Below are positions 1 through 10,650 of a DNA stretch of 13,686 nucleotides, one piece after another. Source of the stretch: Ophiosphaerella korrae (taxonomy: Eukaryota; Ascomycota; Dothideomycetes; Pleosporales; Phaeosphaeriaceae); the NCBI GenBank assembly GCA_028456385.1, contig JALNQF010000811.1, positions 1 to 13,686 of the forward strand. The letters run 5' to 3'. The notes below the pieces were generated by a model. That model did not search any database, was not told the origin of the DNA, and worked only from the letters and a program-made list of their open reading frames with translations. The position numbers were made by a program, and so were the translations under genes. How positions within the stretch are numbered: the stretch's first letter is position 1; every line of letters begins with the position of its first letter.

Positions 1-486
1 GTAACCTATATAGCTACTTCTAAGGTTACTAAGCTAGACCTCTACTATAGAGAATAAAATAAGCTTAAGCTATAGATCTTATAACTTAATCTCTTCTTTA
101 AGGTAGACTAAGTTTAAGATAAAGATAGAGCTATACTTATATTATCCTATATAAAGAGTAAGGTAGAGAAATAGGTTATGCTATACTTTAAGAAATACCT
201 TAATAATAATAATAGTAACTACAATAAGATATTTAAAAAATAGATTAAGTTTAAAGATAAAGTATAATAAGCCTTTCTACTAGTAAATAAGATAGTAGTA
301 GTAGAGTAAGTAATATAGTAGCTACAATAATATAAGGTAGTAGTAGATTACGCTAATAAGTTCTAAAGCTACGTAATATAAATAGAATAGAATAATAAGT
401 TATTAATAAGGATATTTTAATAGAAACTTAAGAGTAATATTTAAGGCAAGCTAATACGTAGTAGAGCTATAATTAAGACGTTAGAA
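1..486 (+). repeat. Left arm of a 456-bp imperfect inverted repeat (A-type gag)
   Basis: Base 1 pairs with base 13685 of the opposite strand, and pairing continues to 486/13230. The only gap is 30 bp (442-471) absent from the right arm. By eye there are about two dozen differences over the first 441 bases, nearly all transitions and one transversion (roughly 94-95 % identity). Both arms encode the same part of a Gypsy Gag, so these are two copies of one retrotransposon family in opposite orientation rather than termini of a DNA transposon. The match reaches both window edges and probably continues outside. Confidence 0.9.
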
Positions 487-741
487 AACCTAATAGAAAA
501 AGTAATTTAAGTTAATAACTATATATATAAATATATAGTAGAAGCAAAGAATATAAAAGTACTACGTATAGAAAGTAAGAAGTATAAACCTAAGTATAAG
601 TAGTAATATAAATACAAGAACAACTAAGTTTAGAGTAGCTATAGATACTTTAGGCTAGATAAGATATATATTAATAATATAAACCTAAGAAAATAAGAAT
701 ACTATTACTATAAAAACTCTAAAGGAGTAAAAAGCTAAAAA

Positions 742-783
742 TACTACAAGTATAGTAAAATAGAGTACTTAGTAAAGAATTAC
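742..783 (+). other. Degenerate CCHC zinc knuckle of element A Gag
   Basis: Frame 1 reads YYKYSKIEYLVKNY, which keeps the CX2CX4HX4C spacing exactly. All three Cys positions and the His are now Tyr (TGC/TGT to TAC/TAT, CAC to TAC), and the Gly before the His has become Glu. Each change is a G-to-A or C-to-T transition. The knuckle normally binds the element's RNA; this copy could not hold zinc. Confidence 0.85.
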
Positions 784-1473
784 TAAGTAAAGAATAAGAT
801 TATATAACAAATTAATATACTTAAGTAGTAAGATAATAATAGAGAGGAAGAATAGGAAGTAATCTCTAGAGGAAGCTAGGAGAAGAGAGATTACAAGACT
901 ACGAACCTCTAGTAGTAAGATATAAGTAAGAGATATAACTACTATAAGATTACTATATAACTAATAAACCTTATAATAGATAATAAAGTAGAAGCTATAA
1001 AGATACTACTAAGAATATAAAGCTATATAAGAAGGTATTAGCTAAAGTAGAAATAAGCTAAGATAGACACCTTAGAATACCTTTAGCTATACTAAAGAGG
1101 GGTAGAGTATAGGCGTAAGATAACGCTATATCTAGGAAGGTAGGTATATACAGCCTAGGACAAGAATAGAAAAAAAAACTAAAAGCCTAAGACCTCTAAA
1201 TATAAAATAGTACCTAAAATACTAAAGCTAAAGTAAGAAAATACTAAAGTATAAGATAGATTTATAAAAGAAATCTAAAGACTAGTAGATAGCTACTACT
1301 TAGTAAAAGAATAGTAAGATAAAAAACGCTAAATACGTAAAGTAAAGTAAACCTAGTAATATAAATTATTATACGTAAATAATAATTAGGCGCTAATTAT
1401 TATAGATCTAGTATTAATATAAGAACTATAATACTAGCTATACCTACGTAACCTAAACTACCTACTACTATTA

Positions 1474-1542
1474 TAGATAGAATATTACTACAACAACTAC
1501 TTTACTTACTATTCTAATAAGATAGGATCTAGATATTTCCTT
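1474..1542 (+). other. Conserved Cys/His motif in the gag-pol linker of element A
   Basis: Twenty-three codons in frame 1 match, position for position, a motif seen in element B at 6340-6408. The pattern is Trp, three residues to Cys-Tyr, Asp-Asn-Cys, His three residues later, Ser-x-Lys, then a Gly and an aromatic-Phe-Pro end. Here Trp is TAG, the Cys and His positions are Tyr and the final Pro is Leu, all explicable by RIP. I recall a similar motif in the linker of many fungal Gypsy polyproteins. Its function is not known to me; metal binding is a guess from the Cys/His content. Confidence 0.65.
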
Positions 1543-4426
1543 TATAAGAGATCTAGATATAAATAGAACTAAGAAGAGTATATAAACGTAAGATATAAAT
1601 AATACCTATAAGATAAGTAGGAAGTAGAGTACTTTCTAGAAATAACTAAAGAAGATATAAATACAAGCAAGATACTTATAAATAACTAATATATTAATTT
1701 AATCTAGTAAACCTATACGCTAGAGAAGTATAAATAATATAGAGAGATTAAGATACTCTAAGAATTTTAGTAAAAGATAAATAAAGATTATAAGATTAAG
1801 TCTTTTTTAAGTAAATAGCTAATACTAGATATATATCTAGAAGCTATAACGCTATTAATACTAAAAGACTTATTAAACTCTTAGTAAAGATAAGAAGAGA
1901 AAGAATAAAAGTATTAGTAGATTTAAAGTTATTTATAAACCTAATTATACTTAAAGTAGTAGAATAAGTAAGACTCTAACTATAAGTAAAGAAGATACTA
2001 TATCTAATCTATATTACAAATAGATAACTAATACTAAGAAACCTAATAGTTAGTAGTAAAGTAACTATAGAGATTATTATTTAAAGATATAGTATAAAGA
2101 TTACTCTAGACGTATTAGTTTTAGCTAATAAAAATATTATACTAGGACTCCTATAGCTATAAGAGTTTAATCTCTAAGTTAATTAGAAAAACTAGAACTT
2201 CTTATTTAATAACTATAAAGATATTTATAGATCTAAGCCTATATATTAGTAGTATTTAATAGTAGATAAGAAAGTACTATATAAGATAGTAGCTTTAATA
2301 GTAACTTATTAAGAGAGAATAAGTAACTCTATAAGTACTAGTAGGGCGCTAGGCTAAGAAGTAGGAGTAGAGGAGTAACACGTAACTCCTAAAATCCTAG
2401 AATAATATAAGAAGTTTAGCTACTTGTTTATAGAAGAGATAGATACACTAGTATTACCTAAGTACTAACTTTAAGACTACACGATTAAGTTATAAGAAAG
2501 AAAAGAGCTACTTTTTAGGCTTATTTACTAATTAATAGAGAGTAAATTAGTAATACTCTAAGAAAGACTAAATAGAGACTTAAAGAAAGGATATATATAA
2601 GAATTCTTATTATTAGTAAGATTTCTAATTCTCTTTATACTAAAGAAGAAAGAACTACTAAAGATATATATAGACTACTAAAAACTAAACAATATTATAG
2701 TAAAGGACTAATACCTACTACTAAATATAGATAAACTCTAAAATAAGCTAAGCTAAGCTAAGATTTTTATAAAGCTAGACTTAAAGGATAGATACTACTT
2801 AATATAAATTAAGGTAAGTAAAGAGTAAAAGATAGTATTCTAAATATACTATAGATATTATAAGTATATAGTAATACTTTTTAGACTAATAAATATACTA
2901 GTAATATTCTAAAGACTAATTAATAATATATTATAAGAATACTTAGATAAGTTTATTATAGCCTACTTAGATAATATACTAATATATTCTAAAGAAGAAG
3001 GCAAGTACGTAGAGTAAGTAATAATAGTACTATAGTACTTAGACTAATACAACCTATAACTAAAGCTAGAGAAGTACAAATAGTATAAGATAAAAGTAGA
3101 GTTTTTAGGATATATAATAGGTATTAATAAAGTTAAGATAAGCTAAAAAAAGATTAAAGTAGTAGAAGAATAGAAAGAACCTAAGATAGTTAAAGACGTA
3201 TAATCGTTCCTAAGATTTATTAACTTTAACTAATACTTTATAAAAAAAATTTAAAAAAAAGTACTACTACTTATAAAGCTTATAAAGAAAGATATAATAT
3301 AAGAATAGAGAGTAGAGTAGAAATAAGCTTATAAGGAACTTAAGTAAGCCTATATTATACTACTAGTTCTAAAGTAATTCTATAGTAATAAGACTCTAAT
3401 TATTAAGACTAATATATTTAATCTAGCTTATAGAGTAATAGCGCTACAAGAGTATAAAGAGAAATAGTATCTAATTATATACTATTTAAGAAAGTTTATA
3501 GAATAAGAGGAAAGATATAATATATATAATAAAGAGCTACTAGTAATAGTTAATATACTTAAATATTAGAGAGTATACTCTAAAAGTATAGTATAAGTAA
3601 TTATTAAGATAGATTATAAGAACCTAATATACTTTATAATAAGTAAGAAGTTAAAAAATAAGTAGATATAATAGTTAGAACTACTAGAATAGTATAAATT
3701 CAAGATCTAGTACGTACTAGGTAAAGAAAATAGCTAAGTAGACGCGCTTAGCTAAAGATATAATATTATAGGAAAGAGATAAGTAGTAGAAGAAGCTATA
3801 CTCTAAGATAATAGATAAAGATACCTAGTACTAAATATATAACTAGTAGAAGAACAAGAAATTAATAACCTAGTTAAGATTATAAATAAGGTTCTAGAAG
3901 AATTATAGAAAGTAATTATATAATAATACTATAACAACCTAGTATATAAGTACCTAAGAATTATATAAACTATAGAACTAATCTAAAGGAACTATAGATT
4001 TAGTAAGATAAAGGAGAAAGTAACGTAGTTTATTAAAGAATACGTAAATTACTAGAAGAATAAGCACAAGATATATATACCCTATAAAGAAATATAAGTA
4101 ATTAAGATACTAAAAGAACTATAAATAGACGTTATAATAGACTTTATTATAGGACTACTAATATTAAAAGACCTAGTAATAAGAATAAAACATAATATAA
4201 TAATAGTAATTATAGACTAATTTATAAAATACGCTAAGATAAAAAAATTCTAAAGTAACTATATAGTAGATTAGCTAAGACACGTACTACTAGACGTACT
4301 AATACAAAGATATAAGATACTAAAAAGTATTATTAGTAATAGAGATAAGCTTTTTACGTCTAATTACTAGATAACGCTACTTATAGTAATAGGGATAAAA
4401 AAAAAGCTATTAATAGCCTATTATCT

Positions 4427-4446
4427 ATAGATAGATAGATAGATAG
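4427..4446 (+). repeat. (ATAG)5 pseudo-microsatellite inside integrase
   Basis: Five perfect ATAG units lie over the conserved integrase stretch that usually reads Gln-Thr-Asp-Gly-Gln-Thr-Glu. In frame 3 the codons are TAG ATA GAT AGA TAG ATA GAA, each one or two transitions from that motif. The tract is therefore better explained as RIP convergence of a coding motif than as slippage. Confidence 0.75.
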
Positions 4447-4719
4447 AATAGACTAATAAGATATTAAAGATATACCTAAAGATTTATAGTAATTAGAAGT
4501 AAAATAATTAGGTATTACTATTACTTATAGTATAATTAGTATATAATAATAAGTACTTAAAAGTAATAGGTAAAATACTATATTTTATAAACTATAGGAT
4601 ATACTCTAATTTATTTAAGAGAATACTACTAGGACCTAAGATAGAAGTAGTATTAGTTAGAGTAGAAGATATATAAGAACTCTATAATAAAATAAGATAA
4701 AAACTAAAAGAAGCTTAGA

Positions 4720-4724
4720 AATAA
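4720..4724 (+). repeat. Left target-site duplication of element B (AATAA)
   Basis: AATAA lies immediately before the TG of element B's 5' LTR and is repeated immediately after the 3' LTR (11698-11702). Five bases is the usual duplication size for Ty3/Gypsy integration. Joining 4724 to 11703 keeps element A's frame 3 open across the junction. Confidence 0.93.
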
Positions 4725-5129
4725 TGTTATAGCAGTAACAAGGGAAACCAAGATAGAACTAATTAGTCTACGCTTAGCTACTAACGAAGTATAGGATAAG
4801 TAAGGTAACGACCTATAGGACAACAAGTTCGATTAAGAAGCTAACTACAACATAAACACGTAATAGATTCGTGAATTCGCGATCTTAGTAAACACGAAGC
4901 CGCGAAGCTATCAAGATATTATTACTATATAGTTAGTAGCAATGCACATCGTTAGGATAGTATTAGCAATTTAATTATTAACTACGAGCGACAATATAGA
5001 GATAGTTGTAAAACATCTTCTATTGTTTATAGCTTATTATAGATTATAACACGAACTTTTACTATTACCTCGCGATCTACTAATACCTTCTTAGGCTACT
5101 AGGAAGTCGACCCTAGTAAGCTAGTAACA
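4725..5129 (+). repeat. 5' LTR of element B (405 bp)
   Basis: It starts with TGTTATAG and ends with AGTAACA, so the canonical TG...CA ends are kept. It aligns along its whole length with 11238-11697, apart from a 55-bp insertion in that copy. About 40 positions differ, almost all transitions. This copy keeps CpA or TpG at most of them (for example the CAGTAACA, GCAATGCACATC and CGTGAATTC stretches) where the 3' copy has TpA. It normally carries promoter and polyadenylation signals; I could not pinpoint a TATA box in such AT-rich sequence. Confidence 0.95.
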
Positions 5130-5190
5130 CCTTGCTAATTTAGTTATTGCGAGAAGCAAAGCGTAAGTAGCGCACGGTCTAGCTAATACG
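5130..5190 (+). other. Leader between 5' LTR and gag of element B
   Basis: Sixty-one bases follow the LTR. A primer-binding site should begin here, but there is no TGG-starting tRNA complement next to the LTR end; it begins CCTTGCTAA. Either RIP has disguised it or the element uses an unusual primer. The stretch keeps several CpG sites (GCGAGAAG, GCGCACGG) and is less decayed than its surroundings. Confidence 0.5.
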
Positions 5191-6093
5191 ATAGTAGAAA
5201 GTTTAATAAGTAAAGCCCCTAGGAGTAGTTATAAGTTAGACAGCACTATATAGGAAACAATTAAAGATCGTATAAATAAATTAATTAACGATAAAGAAGA
5301 TATAAAGATAGTAATCGAAGCATTAGAAACGTAGAATAGAGAACTACAAGATTACTTAAAATAGAACAAAGTATAAATTAAAGCTATTATTAAAGGCTAG
5401 AACTAGATAGAGCTAATTACCTAATAACTAGAAATAAGTACAATAAAGAAACTACCTAAGATACCTGTCCTTAAAAAGTTTAATAGAACAAGGGAGAAAC
5501 TAAGACCTTTTATAGCGTTAGTATAACTCTAGATAGATATACAAGTACTACACTTTGATATAGAAGAAAAGAAGGTAATATACATTAGACTACACCTTAA
5601 AGAAGATATAATAAGATAGTATAAACCCTACTAGATAGACTATACGACGTATTTTCTAATAACCTAAAAAGATAAAACTAGAGCTATTTTTAGAAGCTAT
5701 AAATACTTTACTAAACGAATAAGAGCAGTATTTAGAGATATAGATATTACTTAATAAGCTAAAGAAAAACTTAAGAGGCTTATATAAAGCAAGAGTGTTC
5801 TAGAATACGTATTACAATTTAAATAACTAAGCTAAAATATAGAATAGAACAAATTAGCCCTTATATTACGATTTAAATAAGGACTAAATGTAAAAATCTA
5901 ATACAAAATAATATATATAGAGAAGCCTAGGATACTAGAAGCCCTAAAACAATAGGTAATCTAAATCGATAACGACCTTCAAGAATAGAAAAAGAATAAG
6001 TATAGTAGCTAAACTAGAAATTAGGACGCTAGAGATCCTATAATTCTTAACGTAAACAAGGATAGAAGGAGAAAGAAGAACAAAGACTTTACG

Positions 6094-6135
6094 TGTTTTA
6101 ACTATAGCAAGAAAGGCTACTACGCAAAAGACTGC
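6094..6135 (+). other. First CCHC zinc knuckle of element B Gag (damaged)
   Basis: Frame 1 reads CFNYSKKGYYAKDC. The CX2CX4HX4C spacing, the Gly before the His and the outer Cys residues are intact; the second Cys and the His have become Tyr by single transitions. Nucleic-acid-binding motif of nucleocapsid; this copy lacks two ligands. Confidence 0.9.
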
Positions 6136-6162
6136 TAATTAAAGAAGAAAGAGGATATAGTA

Positions 6163-6204
6163 TGTTATAAATATAGGAAACTAGGATACTATACAAAGGA
6201 ATGT
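6163..6204 (+). other. Second CCHC zinc knuckle of element B Gag (damaged)
   Basis: Frame 1 reads CYKYRKLGYYTKEC, with the same two ligands lost (second Cys and His to Tyr) as in the first knuckle and the outer Cys residues kept. Two tandem knuckles distinguish this Gag from element A's, where I see only one clear copy. Confidence 0.9.
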
Positions 6205-6339
6205 AAAAGTAAGGACTATAAAAAAGACAAGGAAACTTAGTTAAAGACGATAGAGAAAAAGAAAGAAACACTATAAGTATAGGCTAAACTTTAAGAAAAA
6301 GTAGCTAGGAGTAAAGAGATATAATACGTAATACTCTAT

Positions 6340-6408
6340 TAGACCTTTTGTTACAAAGATAACTACTATATATATCTTTCTAGTAAATAGAGAGTAGGAT
6401 AGTTCTTA
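6340..6408 (+). other. Conserved Cys/His motif in the gag-pol linker of element B
   Basis: Twenty-three codons aligned without gaps to 1474-1542 of element A: TAG (Trp), Thr-Phe-Cys-Tyr-Lys-Asp-Asn-Tyr(Cys), Tyr(His) three residues on, Ser-Ser-Lys, Arg(Gly), Gly-TAG(Trp)-Phe-Leu(Pro). It lies 135 bp after the second zinc knuckle and about 1 kb before protease. Conservation between two otherwise different Gags suggests a shared role, unknown to me. Confidence 0.68.
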
Positions 6409-7371
6409 TAAAAGAATAAAGTAGTAGTAATAAAAGAAAGAATAAAAGTATAGCTAGAAGAAACAGCGTATATAATAGACTTACTAATAGAAGACTTAGA
6501 AAGGGAAGAGCCCTAGACCCTATTAATCTAGGCTAAAGGATAGGCACTAGATAAAGAGACTACTACAGCTTCCTCTAAAGGACTGCAAGAAAGCAAAAGA
6601 TAGGTTAGTATAAAAGGTATAGAGTACGCCTAGCTAGACATATATAGCTATAATAGCTATATAATAATAGATATAGAGGAACGAAATAAAGAATAGAAAT
6701 TTGTTTAGAAATACTTACTAGTTATAAGTATAGAGGAAGCGTACAAAGACTAAAAAGAACGTAATCCTAAAGAAATAAAGTTTATACTATTTTAAGAATA
6801 GATAAAGTAATATATAGTTATAGTAAGAAGAATACCTATATAAAGGGAATAGTAGTTCTTTACAAGAAAAACGTAATAGATTAACAAAGCCTATACACTA
6901 CGAATACTAATAGTATACTACGTTCTAATAAACACAAGACCTAGAATAGATAGTTACTAAGAAGGGGATAACAAAATAATAGATCCTAAGTACCTAGTAT
7001 ATTTTAAAGCATTATAGATATTATACCTAGAGAAGAATTATATAATATATAGAAACCCTAAAGTAAATAATAAAGTATAGCCTATAAGAAGAAGAGGCTA
7101 CGACTATACAAGAGTAATTCTAGTAGAAGATATCTAAGGATAGGAAATAATACCTAAAGAAGGTTACGTAGTAATAAGGCTAGAACTAAAACTACCTAAG
7201 AAATGCGTTTAAAGAAGACTATAGTATAAATGTAAGTACAATAAATATCTAAAATATAAAGAATATAAACTTAAAATAAGGCTATAGCTTTAAGAAGATA
7301 GATAATTTATAAAAATACTAAAGTAAAAAAGGCTAGAAAGTATAAGAGGCCTATATATTACGAAGATAAGT

Positions 7372-10300
7372 ACTTATTAAAGAAAGAAAGTACAATTAAT
7401 AATTAATAGTAGAGCTATAAGGAACTTTATATTAAAGAAGTTTATAGAAAACTAAGGAATAACTTACACTATAAAGAAGTATCCTCGATAACTAAGTACG
7501 ATTAAAAGAAAACTATTCTAGGAACCTATAAGGTTTAAGACAACACCCTCTACACTAGAACTAGAAGAGATAACAATTAAGAATATAGTTATAGATATAA
7601 CAATAATTAATAACAAATAAGATATAATACTAGGAATGCTATAGTTATAAATAACTAACCTAAGAATTAATTAGAGAATAGGGAAAATTAGCTACCCTAA
7701 GAAAGAAATATTAAAAGCTAATATAGCTACATATAAAGGAGAATTCCTAGAAGAATATAAGAAATAAGAAAAATAGCTTATAGAACCTAAAGATTACCTC
7801 CTAAAATACTAACTATAGGACTTAGTAATAGATCTAAAGGAAGATAAAGACGTAGGATAGAGCCTAGTTTATAGAAAAATAGAAAAAGAATCTAAGATTA
7901 AACAAACGTTTATTAAAAACGCACTAAAGAAAGGATAGATATAAGAATCTAAGTCTTTAGTAGTATATAGACTTATATTTATAGATAAAAAAGGAATAAG
8001 TAATAAAAGACTTTACGTAGACTTTAGAAAAACTAACGCAATTATAAACAAGAACTAATACCCCTTACTATAAATAGATGTAATACAAGATAGACTATAA
8101 AAAGCAAGAATTTTTATAAAACTAGATATCTAGAACGCCTACTACTAGATTAGAATCAAGAAAGGTAATAAATAGAAAATAGTATTTAGAGTACAATATA
8201 GACTATATAAATACCTAGTTATACCCTTTAGCTTAATAAACGCACTAGTAGCCTTCTAGGAAAGAATAAATATAGTACTAAGAGAGTACTTAGATATATT
8301 TATATTTACATACCTAGATAATATCTTTATATTCTTAGAAATAGAAGAAGAATACGTGTAGCACGTATATAAAGTGTTAGAAAAATTAGTAGAAAGTAAA
8401 CTATTCTTTAAAATAAGAAAATGTAAATTTTATATAAAGGAAATAGACTTCCTTAGATTTATTATTAAACTAGGAAAAATCAAGATTAATCTAGAAAAAA
8501 TTAGATTAATTAACGAATAGCTAATACTAAAGAACCTAAAGGAAGTACAATAATTTTATAGCCTAGCTAACTTTTGTAAAAAGTTAATAGTAGAATAGTC
8601 TAAAGATATAGAACTAATAATAAGGCTTATAAAGAAGGATATACTATTTAAATAGATAAAAGAATATAACAAAGTATTTAAGAAGATTAAGAAGAAGTTT
8701 ATAGAAAACCTAGTTATTAGAATATATAACCTAGACCTACTAGTAATAGTAAAAATAGACGCATCTAATTTAGTCTATAGAATAGCACTAATACAAGAAA
8801 ACCTAAAGACTAAGAAAGAATATTTAGTTAAATACTTCTCTAAGAAAATAAAGCTAGTAGAGCTTAACTATCTAATTTATAACAAAGAGATACTAGTAAT
8901 CTATAAAGTATTTAAATAATAGAGAGTATACCTATAAGAAGTAAAATACTAAACAAAGGTCTATATAGACTATAGGAATCTTATAGGATTTATACTAAAT
9001 AAAGAACTAATATAATAATATATAAGATAGTAGGAATTCCTATTAATATTTAATATAGAAATTATATATATAAAAGAGAAAGATAACTAATTTGTAGACG
9101 CCCTTAGTAGAAGACTAGACTTATAGAAAGAAGTAAGCGCTACTAGTATAGTTCTAGTTAAAAACAAAGAAGGATATTTAGTCCTAAATACACCTAAAAT
9201 AGCTGTAACACTTAAAAGAAAAAGTAGTAAGCTAGACGAATAGATTTAGGAAGAAATAAGAAAAGCCCTTAAAGAGATAGAGAAACTTAAGATTAACAAA
9301 AGTCTCGCAAAAGCGTATAGAAGAACGTATATTCTAAGAAGGATATAAAGAGAATTTATATAATAGTTCTATAAACTACTAGTATATAGATATTAAGGAA
9401 TTAATAAAATACTAGATAGACTGCTAAGAGATTACTATATCCTAAGAGTAAGACAATTAGTAATAGAAGTACTACGAGATTGTATAGAATACTAAAAGAA
9501 TAAGTATAGTAGGTACGCACTATATAGGAAGCTATAACTAGTAGAAGTACTAGAATAACTATAGGGAGTTATTACAATAGATTTTATTACAAAACTACCT
9601 AAGTTAAAAGACCTAATATTAAGAGTTAAGTATAATAGAATCCTAATAATAGTAGATAAACTTACAAAGTACTTATACTTTAGACTATATAAAGAGAAAA
9701 GTAGGATAGAAGTTACTATATACTAGGTTCTAGGAACTGTAATTAGCTAATATAGACTACTAGATAAGATTATTATAGATAGAGACGTAAGATTTATATT
9801 AAAACTATAGGGAACAATAATAGTATAATTAAGAATTAAATACGTAATATCTACTATATACTACTTATAAATAGATAGATAATTAGAAAGAATAAATTAA
9901 ATAGTAGAACAATACTTAAGATACTACCTTAATTATAACTAGAACAACTAGGTATAGTTACTACCTATAGCACAGTTAGTATATAACAGCGTAAAGAATA
10001 AGATAATAAGAGTATTACTCTTCTTTATAAACTACGGATTTAATCCTAGTATATATAGAATACTAAGACTAGAGATATCTTAGTTACTAAGGGGAGAAAA
10101 CTTTACTAACAGACTTAAAGACATACACGAGTAATTAAGATAAGATATAGAATTCCTATATAATTAAATAGCAAAGTACTATAATAAGAAATATAAAGAG
10201 GGACCTTAATTTAGAAAGAGAGAAAAAGTATAGTTAGTATAGAAAAATATTAAGAGTAAGAGACTAAGCTTAAAATTAGACTATATTAAGATAGGACTAT

Positions 10301-10650
10301 ACAAAATTAAGAAAGAAGTTACGCTAGTTATATTTAAACTAAAACTACTAAACAAAATAAGGATATACCTAACCTTCTATATAGTACTACTTAAGATAGT
10401 ACTATAAAACGTAAAACTACTAGTGTACGAAGTAGATATATATAGAGAATAAGAAGAATAAAAAGTAAAAGAAATCCTAGTATACTAGTTCTATAATAGT
10501 AGGAACTACTATCTAGTAAAATAGATAGGTATAAACGAAAAAGGACAACTATAAGAAGAAATATAGGAACTAGAAGACAACTTTAATTACTCTAAGAAAC
10601 TAGAGGACTTCTAAAGTTAAAACCCTCTAGAACGCCTAGTAGCAAGTTAA
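7372..10650 (+). pseudogene. pol: Element B pol: protease, reverse transcriptase, RNase H, integrase, chromodomain
   Basis: Frame 1 continues from gag with no visible frameshift. Protease: the Asp-Ser-Gly site has become Asn-Ser-Arg (7405-7413) and the DIILGM closing motif is at 7621. Reverse transcriptase: YVDFRK near 8014, PFSLINAL (from PFGLTNAP) at 8224, YLDN in place of YLDD at 8311-8322. RNase H: KIDAS at about 8752 with the catalytic Asp kept (8758), YNKEIL near 8880, DALSRR at 9097-9114. Integrase: decayed HHCC zinc region near 9390-9510, core Asp 9580, Asp 9778 and Glu 9886 all retained, with D,D(35)E spacing. A GPY-like module is at about 10294 (Gly-Leu-Tyr). A chromodomain-like segment (10429-10620) contains YLVKQIG, from YLVKW-x-G. 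Frequent TAA/TAG abolish translation. The 3' end of the coding frame is approximate. Confidence 0.92.

Larger units (their letters stand above)
1..1884 (+). pseudogene. gag: Element A gag (5'-truncated by window edge, RIP-riddled)
   Basis: Frame 1 gives a degenerate Gag polyprotein, the structural capsid and nucleocapsid precursor of the cytoplasmic particle. The start falls near the usual capsid-domain opening (KLDLYY, then a Lys/Leu-rich stretch). A capsid-like region follows to about base 520, then a basic segment rich in KYK, then a CCHC knuckle at 742-783 with every ligand mutated. A long basic linker contains a conserved Cys/His motif at 1474-1542. Dense stops replace Gln and Trp codons. 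Frame 1 loses coherence after the stop at 1882, while frame 3 becomes protease at about 1869. This implies a -1 frame relation between gag and pol. No start codon is in the window. Gag identity is firm; exact ends are approximate. Confidence 0.82.
1..4724 (+). mobile_element. Element A, left part: RIP-degraded Ty3/Gypsy retrotransposon (gag to integrase)
   Basis: Frame 1 reads as a Gypsy Gag with a CCHC zinc knuckle. Frame 3 then reads as protease, reverse transcriptase, RNase H and integrase in the order typical of Ty3/Gypsy (Metaviridae). The window opens inside gag, so the 5' LTR, primer-binding site and Gag N-terminus lie upstream. The body is broken at 4724/4725 by insertion of element B and resumes at 11703. 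Stop codons occur every few codons, almost all TAA or TAG where Gln, Arg or Trp is expected, as RIP produces. The later chromodomain and GPF module place the element among chromoviruses. Element class is secure; the family name is unknown. Confidence 0.9.
1869..4724 (+). pseudogene. pol: Element A pol: protease, reverse transcriptase, RNase H, integrase (interrupted by element B)
   Basis: Frame 3. Protease: the active-site Asp codon is at 1920, but the following Ser-Gly has decayed to Leu-Lys; the closing IILGL motif is at 2136-2150. Reverse transcriptase opens near 2505, shows IDYQKLN near 2670 and KLDLKDRYY near 2775, and has YLDN instead of YLDD at 2964-2975. RNase H covers about 3360-3780, with the first catalytic Asp changed to Asn at 3411; YNKELL is at 3525 and the region ends in a VDALS motif. 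Integrase has a decayed HHCC zinc region (about 3900-4070) and core Asp at 4140. The second Asp is Asn (4338) and Glu is at 4446, giving the D,D(35)E spacing. Element B interrupts integrase at codon 4722; it continues in the same frame at 11703. Many internal stops make it non-functional. Confidence 0.9.
5191..7371 (+). pseudogene. gag: Element B gag and gag-pol linker
   Basis: Frame 1, same frame as pol. The likely original start is the ATA at 5191 (ATG lost by G to A), since the frame reads sensibly from there. Codons about 22-62 form a charged, heptad-like segment. A capsid opening (KLPKIPVLKKFN, then REKLRPF) starts at codon 88. Two zinc knuckles sit at 6094-6135 and 6163-6204. A linker of nearly 400 codons carries the conserved Cys/His motif at 6340-6408 and a second Cys-rich patch at 7204-7269. 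Protease begins just after 7372. The product would form the particle and package RNA. Stops such as those at 5722, 6136 and 6241 make it a pseudogene. Confidence 0.82.

Noticed and set aside
4427..4446. Genuine ATAG microsatellite
   Set aside because: It coincides codon by codon with the conserved integrase motif before the catalytic Glu and is explained by RIP changes of that motif.
5130..5150. Primer-binding site for a host tRNA
   Set aside because: No TGG-starting complement to a tRNA 3' end is visible next to the LTR, and I cannot match the stretch to a tRNA from the sequence alone.
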